This document shows, in pieces, positions 1 through 5,160 of a stretch of 5,160 bases of DNA. The stretch lies in assembly GCA_011372845.1 (NCBI GenBank), contig DSAI01000114.1:1-5160 (forward strand), given 5' to 3'. The translations under genes and the position numbers were made by a program. Positions within the stretch are counted from its first letter, which is position 1. Each line of letters begins with the position of its first letter. The notes under the pieces are model-generated. The model did no database searches, had not been told where the DNA came from, and saw only the letters and a program-made list of their open reading frames with translations. Origin of the DNA: Actinomycetota bacterium (GTDB lineage Bacteria; Actinomycetota; Coriobacteriia; Anaerosomatales; Anaerosomataceae).

Positions 1-819
1 ACGGTGGGGCTCGACACGCCGCTTCTGCTCGCGACGGTCGACGGCCATCTCGATGACGTGGCTGCGAGCCGGTACAAGAAGATCGCGCGCGCATTGGGAA
101 GCGATGAGGCGTCGGTGCGGGAGACGGTCGAGATGCTCCGGACCTTGAACCCCCGGCCGGCGGGCGCGTTCTCGCCCGGCTCGGCGCCGGCGTACGTGGT
201 GCCGGATGTGACCGTCAGACGGTTCGACGACGAGTGGCTCGTGATGCCCAACACCGAGGCGGTGCCAGGGCTGCGCGTGAACTCGCGCTATCGCTCGCTG
301 CTGCGCTCCGACTCGTCGGCAGACGACGAGACCCGCCGCTATCTGAAGGACAAGATCCGTCAGGCCGAGAGCTTCATGCGCAACGTGGACCGGCGGCGGG
401 ACACGGTAAGCCGGATCGCCGAGATCGTGCTCGAAGTGCAGCGCGACTTCTTCGAGGACGGGCAGGGTGATCTGCGCCCGCTGCGCCTCGAGGACGTGGC
501 GGTGGAGTTGGGCGTCCACCTCTCCACGGTGAGCAGGGGCGTGACCGGCAAGTACATGGCGACGCCATACGGGCTGTTCGAGCTGAAGCACTTCTTCTCG
601 GGGGGCTACCGCACCTCGACAGGGATGGACGTGGCCGCCACCACCGTCAAGAAGCGCCTGAAGGAGCTCCTTGAGGCCGAGGACCCGGAGAAGCCGATGT
701 CGGACCAGCGTCTCGCTGACGCCATCTCGGAACAGGGAGTGGACGTGGCGCGGCGGACGGTGGCCAAGTACCGGGAGGAGCTCGGGGTCGAGCCTTCGTG
801 GGCGAGAAAGCGGCGATGA
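1..819 (+). CDS. rpoN: RNA polymerase sigma-54 factor, C-terminal part (5' truncated by window edge)
   Basis: Sigma-54 directs RNA polymerase to -24/-12 promoters and needs an ATP-driven activator to open them. The reading frame is open from base 1 with no convincing start, so the gene begins upstream. About 272 residues are visible of the usual 400-480, and the N-terminal activator-contact region is missing. Counting the GTG at 4 as residue 1, the core-binding part covers roughly 1-140. The helix-turn-helix is around 162-199 (LEDVAVELGVHLSTVSR, then KYMATPYGLFELKHFFS). The diagnostic RpoN box ARRTVAKYRE is at 249-258 (bases 748-777), followed by a short basic tail ending at TGA 817-819. These blocks closely resemble the known sigma-54 C-terminus, including the SEQG-x3-ARRTVAKYRE stretch. 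The stop overlaps the next gene's ATG as ATGA. A sensor kinase and activator follow instead of the hpf/ptsN genes often found after rpoN in proteobacteria. The identity is secure. Confidence 0.97.
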   Translation, partial: TVGLDTPLLLATVDGHLDDVAASRYKKIARALGSDEASVRETVEMLRTLNPRPAGAFSPGSAPAYVVPDVTVRRFDDEWLVMPNTEAVPGLRVNSRYRSLLRSDSSADDETRRYLKDKIRQAESFMRNVDRRRDTVSRIAEIVLEVQRDFFEDGQGDLRPLRLEDVAVELGVHLSTVSRGVTGKYMATPYGLFELKHFFSGGYRTSTGMDVAATTVKKRLKELLEAEDPEKPMSDQRLADAISEQGVDVARRTVAKYREELGVEPSWARKRR

Positions 820-2339
820 CCATGCGCGGGCGGGGATCCGGGCACGAGCGGCGTGTCACGCGGCCGGGTGAGGCGGTGCGGCACGATGTGGTGCTGGTCG
901 TCCTGCTCCTCGCCATGGTGACTGCGCTGCACCTGTTCACCACGAGCGCCCCTGAGATGATGTCGGTACACCTGCTGTACCGCAAGCTCTACTATGTGCC
1001 GATCATCTACGCCGGTTTCGTGTTCGGATGGCGCGGGGGCCTCATCGTAGCCGTTGCTGCATCACTGCTGTTCGGTCCGCATGCCCACACGTTCATGGGC
1101 GGACTCGTGGGCCCCAACGTCGACAACCTGTACGAGATGGTGATGTTCCTGGCGGTCGGCTTCCTGTTCGGATGGCTGCGTGACCTCGATGAGCGCAAGG
1201 CCTTCGACCTCCGGCGTGTCAGCCTCGAGCTCGAGGACGCCTACCACACGCTGGAGGAACGGGCGATCCAGCTCGTCACGATCCAGCACTACATGCAGGC
1301 CATCCTGCAGTCGATCACGTCGGGGGTCATCACGGTCGGCCCCGACGGCTCGGTGGCGACCGTCAACAGCGCCGCTGAGCGTGCGCTCGGCATGAGCGAG
1401 GACGAGATGGTGCTCCGGCGGCTGGGCGCGTTGTTCAGGGACGGCGGCGGTCTCGACGCGGCGTTGCGCCACGTCCTGCGGGGCATCGCCGACAGGCTTG
1501 TGAGCGAGACGACGCTGGAGACGATGAGCGGCAAGACGTTGCATGCGCGCGTGTCCATCGCGCGCATGAGGGACGACCAGGGGCGGGTTCTCGGCGCGGT
1601 GGTGAGCATCGAAGACGTCTCTGAGGTGCGTGCGCTCACCGACCAGCTGATTCGCGCCGATCGGCTTGCGGCGATGGGAGAGTTGACGGCGGGTGTGGCA
1701 CACGAGGTGCGCAACCCGCTTGGAATCATCAAGGCGTCGGTACAGCTGGTGGAGGAGTCGGGCGGGGACCCCAAGCGCATGGCCGAGGTCACCCGCGTCA
1801 TCAAGCAGGAGATCGACCGCCTCGACCACGTGATCAAGGCGCTCCTCGACTTCGGCCGCCCCTCGGCTCCGGCGCTGCGTCCGACAGACGTGGGCGCCGT
1901 GCTGGACGATGTGGTCCTCTTCACCCATCGGTTCGCGCGTGAGGCCAGCGTGGCGATCGAGGTGGAGCGCGCCGAGGGCCTGTCGCCCGTGATGGCTGAC
2001 GCCGACCAGCTCAAGCAGGTGCTCGTCAATCTCGTCTCCAACGCCGTGCAGGCCATGGGCGAGACCGGTGGCACGATCCGCGTCACCGCCTACGACGATG
2101 CCCGCGACGTGTACATCTCGGTCGCCGACTCGGGCCCGGGGATGACCTCGGAGGTCATGGAGAAGGTGTTCGACCCGTTCTTCTCCACGCGCGACGGCGG
2201 CACCGGCCTCGGGCTCACCATCGTGCATCGCATCATCGACCAACACGGCGGCCATATCGAGGTCGGGAGCGCACCGGGTGCCGGGACCACGTTCACCGTG
2301 GCCCTTCCGGTTGCGAAGGAGAGAGGGGAAAGCCGATGA
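816..2339 (+). CDS. Membrane-bound PAS sensor histidine kinase (NtrB/AtoS-like), partner of the downstream sigma-54 activator
   Basis: It probably senses a signal at or in the membrane, autophosphorylates on histidine and passes the phosphate to the adjacent response regulator. Numbering is from ATG 816 (507 residues). Four hydrophobic segments lie near 24-41, 59-72, 74-90 and 105-121. The block HLLYRKLYYVPIIYAG followed by FGWRGG belongs to a membrane sensor type seen in many kinases, with no ligand known to me. A helical linker covers 124-163 and a PAS domain about 165-275. HisKA carries the phospho-acceptor in AHEVRNP (H296, codon at 1701). The ATPase domain has the N box NLVSNAVQ (N409), DSGPGM (D438), FDPFFST (452-458), GGTGLGL and GAGTTF. 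All catalytic motifs look intact. ATG 816 is preferred because it overlaps the rpoN stop as ATGA. An in-frame GTG at 798 would add six residues but has its nearest purine-rich SD about 17 bases away. The gene ends in another ATGA overlap, with the regulator. Confidence 0.93.
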   Translation: MTMRGRGSGHERRVTRPGEAVRHDVVLVVLLLAMVTALHLFTTSAPEMMSVHLLYRKLYYVPIIYAGFVFGWRGGLIVAVAASLLFGPHAHTFMGGLVGPNVDNLYEMVMFLAVGFLFGWLRDLDERKAFDLRRVSLELEDAYHTLEERAIQLVTIQHYMQAILQSITSGVITVGPDGSVATVNSAAERALGMSEDEMVLRRLGALFRDGGGLDAALRHVLRGIADRLVSETTLETMSGKTLHARVSIARMRDDQGRVLGAVVSIEDVSEVRALTDQLIRADRLAAMGELTAGVAHEVRNPLGIIKASVQLVEESGGDPKRMAEVTRVIKQEIDRLDHVIKALLDFGRPSAPALRPTDVGAVLDDVVLFTHRFAREASVAIEVERAEGLSPVMADADQLKQVLVNLVSNAVQAMGETGGTIRVTAYDDARDVYISVADSGPGMTSEVMEKVFDPFFSTRDGGTGLGLTIVHRIIDQHGGHIEVGSAPGAGTTFTVALPVAKERGESR

Positions 2340-3685
2340 ACGGTCGTGTGCTGATAGCCGACGACGAGAAGAACATGAGATGGGTGCTGAGCCAGGCGCT
2401 CGAGGCGGAGGGCTACGAAGTTGTGGAGGCGGTCGATGGCAAGGAGGCGCTGTCCGCGATCGCGGAACAGGAGCCGGGGCTGCTCATCCTGGATCACAAG
2501 ATGCCCGCCCCCGACGGTATGGAGGTGCTCCGGCGGTTGCGTGCGAAGGGCCATCGGTTCCCGGTGATCATGCTCACGGCGCACGGCAACGTGCAGACGG
2601 CTGTAGAGGCGATGAAGGCCGGTGCCAACGAGTACCTCACCAAGCCGTTCGACCTCGACGAACTGAAGCTGGGTATCGAGAAGGCGCTCAGGGTGGAGGC
2701 GCTCGCGGCCGAGGTGGACCGGCTGCGGGCCGAACTCGATCGGGACTGGGACATCGAGGGCATCGTGGCTGCCGACCCCACCATGCTCGAACTCCTCAGC
2801 ACGATCGAGAAAGTGGCGCCGACGAATGCCACCGTCATGGTCTACGGCGAGTCGGGTACCGGCAAGGAGCTCGTCGCCCGAGCGCTCCATCGCCTCTCGG
2901 CACGGTCGGCCAAGCCGTTCGTCTCGATCAGCGCAGGGGCGTTGCCGGAGACGCTGCTCGAGAGCGAGCTCTTCGGTTATGAGAAGGGTGCGTTCACGGG
3001 CGCTACGACCGCCAAGCCGGGACGTTTCGAGATGGCCAACGGTGGCACCTTGTTCCTCGACGAGATCGGCGACATCACCGCGGCGGTGCAGGTGAAGCTC
3101 CTGCGCGTGCTGCAGGAGCGCACCTTCGAGCGCCTCGGCGGGACGCGCAGTATCGAAGTCGATGTGCGGGTCGTGGCCGCGACCAATCGCGATCTGCAGC
3201 AGCTGATCGCTGAAGGCTCCTTCCGCGAGGACCTCTTCTACCGACTCAACGTGGTGCCGCTCACCATCCCGCCGCTCCGGAAGCGGCAGGCGGACATACC
3301 GCCGCTCGTCGCCCACTTCCTGGAGAAGTTCGGTGCCGGAGAGCGCACCATCTCACCGCAGGCCATGGAGGCGCTCGTCGCTTATCAGTGGCCCGGCAAC
3401 GTGCGGGAGCTCGAGAACACCATAGAGCGGGTGACGATCCTGTCCCACAGCGATGTGATCGAGGCGGAGGACCTGCCCGCCGAGGTGCGTGCTGGCGTCG
3501 GCCTCGCGGGGGCGGGCACACGGTGTTTCGTCCTCCCCGAGGACGGTCTCGACCTGGAGGAGACCGAGCTCGACTTCATCCGTCAGGCACTGGAGCGAGC
3601 GGGAGGCAACGTCCCAAAAGCGGCGAAGCTGCTGGGGCTCACCACCAAGACCCTCGAGGTGAGGATGGAGCGGTACGGCCTGTGA
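2336..3685 (+). CDS. NtrC-family response regulator, sigma-54-dependent activator (REC - AAA+ - Fis-type HTH)
   Basis: This is an enhancer-binding protein that hydrolyses ATP to remodel sigma-54 holoenzyme once phosphorylated. The 449 residues have the standard length and order. The receiver (1-120) has the acidic pocket D9/D10, phospho-acceptor D53 (codon at 2492), T81 and K103. The AAA+ domain (about 140-380) has Walker A GESGTGKE (171-178), the sigma-54 contact loop GAFTGA (218-223), Walker [11 protein letters not shown] with D242/E243, arginine-finger candidates R297 and R303 in [11 protein letters not shown], and sensor [12 protein letters not shown] with R357. The C-terminal Fis-like helix-turn-helix covers about 408-449. 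Its recognition end, [15 protein letters not shown], differs from the common RRTLYRKLKKYGL pattern, so DNA specificity is not predictable by analogy. The start is set by the ATGA overlap with the kinase and a strong AAGGAGAGAGGGG Shine-Dalgarno tract (2316-2328). The cognate kinase is almost certainly the preceding gene, and a consensus sigma-54 promoter follows within 45 bases of the stop. Confidence 0.95.
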   Translation: MNGRVLIADDEKNMRWVLSQALEAEGYEVVEAVDGKEALSAIAEQEPGLLILDHKMPAPDGMEVLRRLRAKGHRFPVIMLTAHGNVQTAVEAMKAGANEYLTKPFDLDELKLGIEKALRVEALAAEVDRLRAELDRDWDIEGIVAADPTMLELLSTIEKVAPTNATVMVYGESGTGKELVARALHRLSARSAKPFVSISAGALPETLLESELFGYEKGAFTGATTAKPGRFEMANGGTLFLDEIGDITAAVQVKLLRVLQERTFERLGGTRSIEVDVRVVAATNRDLQQLIAEGSFREDLFYRLNVVPLTIPPLRKRQADIPPLVAHFLEKFGAGERTISPQAMEALVAYQWPGNVRELENTIERVTILSHSDVIEAEDLPAEVRAGVGLAGAGTRCFVLPEDGLDLEETELDFIRQALERAGGNVPKAAKLLGLTTKTLEVRMERYGL

Positions 3686-3690
3686 TCCCG

Positions 3691-3720
3691 GGATGCAGGT
3701 CACGTCGTGGATGCGGATGC
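3691..3720 (+). repeat. Three GGATGC direct repeats upstream of the sigma-54 promoter (possible activator-site candidate)
   Basis: GGATGC occurs at 3691-3696, 3709-3714 and 3715-3720, within 30 bases and immediately before the -24 element. The offsets are 18 and 6 bases. They would sit at about -63 to -34 relative to the predicted start, which is closer than the usual -80 to -150 for enhancer sites. Six-base words recur easily in GC-rich DNA, so a regulatory role is only a guess. Confidence 0.25.
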
Positions 3721-3726
3721 GCGTCC

Positions 3727-3743
3727 TTGGCACGTCGCTTGCA
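3727..3743 (+). promoter_or_regulatory. Sigma-54 (-24/-12) promoter for the zinc-ribbon/HMA genes
   Basis: The sequence TTGGCACG-TCGC-TTGCA matches the sigma-54 consensus TGGCACG-N4-TTGCW at every conserved position. The invariant GG is at 3729-3730 and the invariant GC at 3741-3742, exactly ten bases between them as required. Transcription should begin near 3754, giving a leader of about 32 bases to the GTG at 3786. The site is in a non-coding gap, on the correct strand, directly after genes for sigma-54, a kinase and a GAFTGA activator. Other TGGCAC matches in the window lack a proper -12 element. Confidence 0.9.
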
Positions 3744-3774
3744 CCTCGGACGACGTACGGCCGAGCGACTCGCT

Positions 3775-3778
3775 GGAG
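3775..3778 (+). promoter_or_regulatory. Shine-Dalgarno that sets the GTG 3786 start
   Basis: GGAG lies seven bases before the GTG at 3786 and inside the transcript predicted from the sigma-54 promoter. The alternative upstream ATG at 3693 lies before the promoter and could not be translated from that transcript. This supports the shorter, 116-residue protein. Confidence 0.65.
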
Positions 3779-3785
3779 CAACCCT

Positions 3786-4136
3786 GTGAAGCATCTGCGT
3801 ACCTACAAAGTGGTCGCCCTTGCGGCTGTCGCTCTGCTCGCCGTCACCGTGGCAACCGTCTCAGCCGTGAATCATGCGTCGGAGCACGCCGGCTGCGCGG
3901 TACTGACTCCCTTCAGCGGCAGCACCATCGCCACGTCGCTCATTGTTCTGGCGGTCGCCGGGCGGGCGCTCATGCGGCAGCGCAGGACCGGGTCGGACGG
4001 GCTTGACGAGCGCACGGAGCGGCACGCGTGCGGTTCGTGCGGTCATGAGGTCTACGGCGCGTGGCGCATGTGTCCCTACTGTGGCGCGATGCTTGAAAGC
4101 GGCAGACGGATCGATGGAAGCGAGGTCGGCTCATGA
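3786..4136 (+). CDS. Small membrane protein with C-terminal four-cysteine zinc ribbon, function unknown
   Basis: I do not recognise a named family. With the GTG start the protein has 116 residues. A basic N-terminus (K2, R5, K8) leads into a hydrophobic segment at about 8-28, either a membrane anchor or a signal peptide (a VSA site is near its end). A short loop (29-46) holds H30, H34 and C37 spaced H-x3-H-x2-C. A second hydrophobic segment (about 47-62) is followed by RQRR, which places the C-terminus in the cytoplasm. The tail has CGSC (C82, C85) and CPYC (C96, C99), a typical zinc-ribbon arrangement with a ten-residue gap between the pairs. It is the first gene after the sigma-54 promoter, and its stop overlaps the start of the HMA gene (ATGA), so the two are probably co-translated. 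Metal binding by the ribbon is well supported by pattern. A role in metal or redox sensing or delivery at the membrane is inference from its neighbours. Confidence 0.8.
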   Translation: MKHLRTYKVVALAAVALLAVTVATVSAVNHASEHAGCAVLTPFSGSTIATSLIVLAVAGRALMRQRRTGSDGLDERTERHACGSCGHEVYGAWRMCPYCGAMLESGRRIDGSEVGS

Positions 4137-4354
4137 CCACCACACAGCGGTTCGTGACGACGGGCATGCATTGCCACTCGTGCTCGATGCTGATCCATAC
4201 GGATGTGGGCGGTATCGACGGCGTCGAGGCCGTCGTTTCGGATCATCGCACGGGGATCACCGAGGTCACCTATGATGACAGCGTTCTCGACCCTGAGCAG
4301 ATCGTCGAGGCGATCGTGAAGGCCGGATACGGAGCGGAGCTCGTTGGGGGTTGA
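4133..4354 (+). CDS. Stand-alone heavy-metal-associated (HMA) domain protein, CopZ-like metallochaperone candidate
   Basis: The 73-residue length is that of a single HMA domain (beta-alpha-beta-beta-alpha-beta fold), as in soluble copper chaperones that pass Cu(I) to P-type ATPases or other acceptors. The metal loop near the N-terminus is GMHCHSC (residues 11-17) with ligands C14 and C17. The family's usual hydrophobic pattern follows (GIDGVEAVV, then GITEVTYDD, then a C-terminal helix ending AGYGAEL with Y66 near the metal site). The usual MTCxxC threonine is replaced by H13 and there is a second histidine, H15, between the cysteines, so the preferred metal is uncertain. No signal peptide or membrane segment is visible, so it should be cytoplasmic. 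GAGG at 4122-4125 is seven bases before the ATG, and the start overlaps the zinc-ribbon gene's stop as ATGA. The sigma-54 promoter at 3727-3743 should transcribe both. No metal-pumping ATPase is seen in the window. Confidence 0.88.
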   Translation: MTTTQRFVTTGMHCHSCSMLIHTDVGGIDGVEAVVSDHRTGITEVTYDDSVLDPEQIVEAIVKAGYGAELVGG

Positions 4355-4365
4355 TCCCTCCGGGG

Positions 4366-4395
4366 TGGACGAGCAATACCCCCACGGGGTATAAG
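4366..4395 (+). promoter_or_regulatory. Housekeeping-type promoter for ccdA
   Basis: The -10 candidate TATAAG (4390-4395) matches TATAAT at five of six positions and stands out as A/T-rich in a GC-rich gap. The -35 candidate TGGACG (4366-4371) matches TTGACA at four of six, with an 18-base spacer. Transcription would start around 4402, leaving a leader of about 33 bases. The operator-like inverted repeat occupies the spacer and overlaps the -10, an arrangement expected of repression. Confidence 0.55.
4376..4392 (+). promoter_or_regulatory. CsoR/CstR-type operator (perfect inverted repeat)
   Basis: ATACCCC-CAC-GGGGTAT is a perfect inverted repeat with seven-base arms and a three-base centre. 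It matches the ATACCC...GGGTAT pattern of operators bound by the CsoR/CstR branch of small all-helical repressors, which respond to Cu(I) (CsoR) or to persulfides (CstR). The sequence alone cannot tell these apart. It overlaps the ccdA -10 element, so bound repressor should block polymerase. No CsoR-like gene lies in the window, so the regulator must be encoded elsewhere. Confidence 0.72.
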
Positions 4396-4434
4396 TGAAG
4401 TGTTCCGCATCCCGCCCTGAAGGGAGCCGATCCC

Positions 4435-5160
4435 GTGAGCGAGACCGCTTCGCTGTTCGCGGCGCTGGGCGCCGGATTCATCACGTTCCTCTCACCATGC
4501 GTCCTGCCGTTGATCCCCGGGTATGTCGCGTTCATGACCGGCATGACATTTGCGGAGTTGACCTCTTCTGAGCGAAAGACGTCGCAGGTCCTCATGCCAT
4601 CGCTGCTGTTCGTTCTCGGTTTCAGCATCGTGTTCGTGGCCCTTGGCACGTCCGCGTCGGTCGTGGGCTCCTTCCTCAGCCAGTACAGCTCGGTGCTCGA
4701 GAAGGTCGCCGGGGGCATCATCATGCTGCTCGGGTTCTTCATGCTGGGCATCATCAAAGTGCCGTGGCTCTATGGCGAGGCGCGGTTTGAGATGCACAAG
4801 GCGAAGCGTTTCGGCGGGCTTGCCGCACTCGTGATGGGTATGGCATTCGCATTCGGCTGGTCGCCGTGCGTGGGTCCGGTGCTGGGCTCCATCCTCATGC
4901 TCGCTGCCAACAGCGCCGAGGCGGGCCGTGGCGCCCTGCTGCTGGGCGTGTACTCGATCGGCCTGGGCGTGCCGTTCGTACTGGTGGCGCTGTTGTTGGG
5001 CAAGGTCAAGCCGGTGCTCAACTGGCTCAACCGGCACGCCCTGATGATCAACCGCATCGCCGGCGTCGTGCTGATGACCCTCGGACTGCTGATCCTGACG
5101 GGGTGGATCGGACCGGTCGTGGGGTGGCTCTCGATGTTCATCCCCAAGGTCGGTGGCTGA
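4435..5160 (+). CDS. ccdA: CcdA-type cytochrome c biogenesis / thiol-disulfide transport membrane protein
   Basis: CcdA moves reducing equivalents from cytoplasmic thioredoxin across the membrane to extracytoplasmic thiol-disulfide proteins used in cytochrome c maturation and related tasks. It is the short relative of the central domain of DsbD. The 241 residues match the family size. Six hydrophobic segments lie at about 6-28, 53-75, 87-108, 126-152, 166-189 and 206-232. The two redox cysteines are in the expected duplicated motif: C22 in SPCVLPLIPGY in helix 1 and C145 in SPCVGPVLGSIL in helix 4. The GTG start is supported by AGGGAG at 4421-4426, eight bases upstream. The gene ends with TGA on the last base of the window and is complete. 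It has its own promoter and a CsoR-type operator, and may also receive read-through from the sigma-54 operon because no terminator is visible before it. A thioredoxin-like, ResB-like or other partner may follow beyond 5160. Confidence 0.94.
   Translation: MSETASLFAALGAGFITFLSPCVLPLIPGYVAFMTGMTFAELTSSERKTSQVLMPSLLFVLGFSIVFVALGTSASVVGSFLSQYSSVLEKVAGGIIMLLGFFMLGIIKVPWLYGEARFEMHKAKRFGGLAALVMGMAFAFGWSPCVGPVLGSILMLAANSAEAGRGALLLGVYSIGLGVPFVLVALLLGKVKPVLNWLNRHALMINRIAGVVLMTLGLLILTGWIGPVVGWLSMFIPKVGG

Noticed and set aside
1696..1710. TGGCAC with GG-N10-GC spacing inside the kinase, considered as a sigma-54 promoter
   Set aside because: The TT before the -12 GC is missing and the site is dictated by the conserved codons of AHEVRNP around the phospho-acceptor histidine.
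2069..2083. TGGCACG inside the kinase ATPase domain
   Set aside because: The -12 position is GT, with no TTGC. It is coding sequence only.
1062..3316. Long open frames on the minus strand opposite the kinase and activator
   Set aside because: They are shadow frames typical of GC-rich coding DNA. Their translations are rich in R, H and A with no domains, while the + strand frames carry complete known motifs.
3685..3694. Perfect palindrome ATCCCGGGAT at the end of the activator gene, considered as a terminator or operator
   Set aside because: It has only five-base arms with no loop and is not followed by a T run. It overlaps the stop codon and is probably chance.
3732..3756. ACGTCG (3732-3737) and CGACGT (3751-3756) inverted repeat around the -12 element, plus another ACGTCG at 3702
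   Set aside because: Six-base CG-rich words occur often here, and the first copy is part of the promoter consensus itself. There is no independent support for an operator.
3693..3785. N-terminal extension of the zinc-ribbon protein from ATG 3693
   Set aside because: It would run through the sigma-54 promoter and start before the predicted transcript. It lacks a Shine-Dalgarno and its 31 residues look unlike a natural N-terminus before the basic/hydrophobic anchor at 3786.
4346..4365. GGG/CCC and CCC/GGG pairings after the HMA gene, considered as a terminator
   Set aside because: The stems are three bases, one overlaps the stop codon, and no T run follows.
4410..4425. Short hairpins (TCCC with GGGA, or CCC with GGG) that could hide the ccdA Shine-Dalgarno
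   Set aside because: The arms are only three or four bases, too weak to claim a regulatory structure.
4643..4658. Second TTGGCACG inside ccdA, considered as a sigma-54 promoter
   Set aside because: The -12 position reads TC instead of GC and there is no TTGCA. The bases encode conserved residues of CcdA.

Overview
The window is GC-rich, gene-dense bacterial DNA with all genes on the + strand. No stretch longer than about 100 bases lacks a gene. Several stop and start codons overlap as ATGA. GTG starts are used for at least two genes. The organism cannot be named from this window. Sigma-54, an NtrC-type activator and CcdA together suggest a high-GC, probably anaerobic or sediment/subsurface bacterium. 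A deltaproteobacterium-like lineage, a high-GC clostridial lineage or a deep Coriobacteriia-like lineage would all fit, and this is inference only.

Region 1 (1-3685) is a regulatory cassette. It holds the C-terminal 60% or so of sigma-54 (rpoN, truncated by the window's left edge), a membrane-bound PAS-containing sensor histidine kinase, and an NtrC-family response regulator with an intact GAFTGA sigma-54 contact loop. The three genes are joined by ATGA overlaps, so they look like one translationally coupled operon supplying sigma factor, sensor and activator.

Region 2 (3686-4354) starts with a 100-base gap. It holds an exact match to the sigma-54 -24/-12 consensus (TTGGCACG-N4-TTGCA, 3727-3743), with the predicted transcript start about 32 bases before the next gene. 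That gene encodes a small membrane protein with a four-cysteine zinc ribbon. It overlaps by ATGA a 73-residue heavy-metal-associated (HMA) domain protein with a CxxC site.

Region 3 (4355-5160) is an 80-base gap followed by ccdA, a six-helix thiol-disulfide transporter that is complete and ends at the last base of the window. The gap holds a perfect inverted repeat, ATACCCC-CAC-GGGGTAT, of the type bound by CsoR/CstR-family repressors. It lies inside a plausible housekeeping promoter.

The simplest model is that the sigma-54 cassette switches on the adjacent zinc-ribbon/HMA pair, with possible read-through into ccdA. A separate copper- or persulfide-type repressor, not encoded here, would control ccdA. 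The downstream products suggest metal handling and thiol redox at the membrane, perhaps linked to cytochrome c maturation or metal-protein assembly. The inducing signal is unknown.
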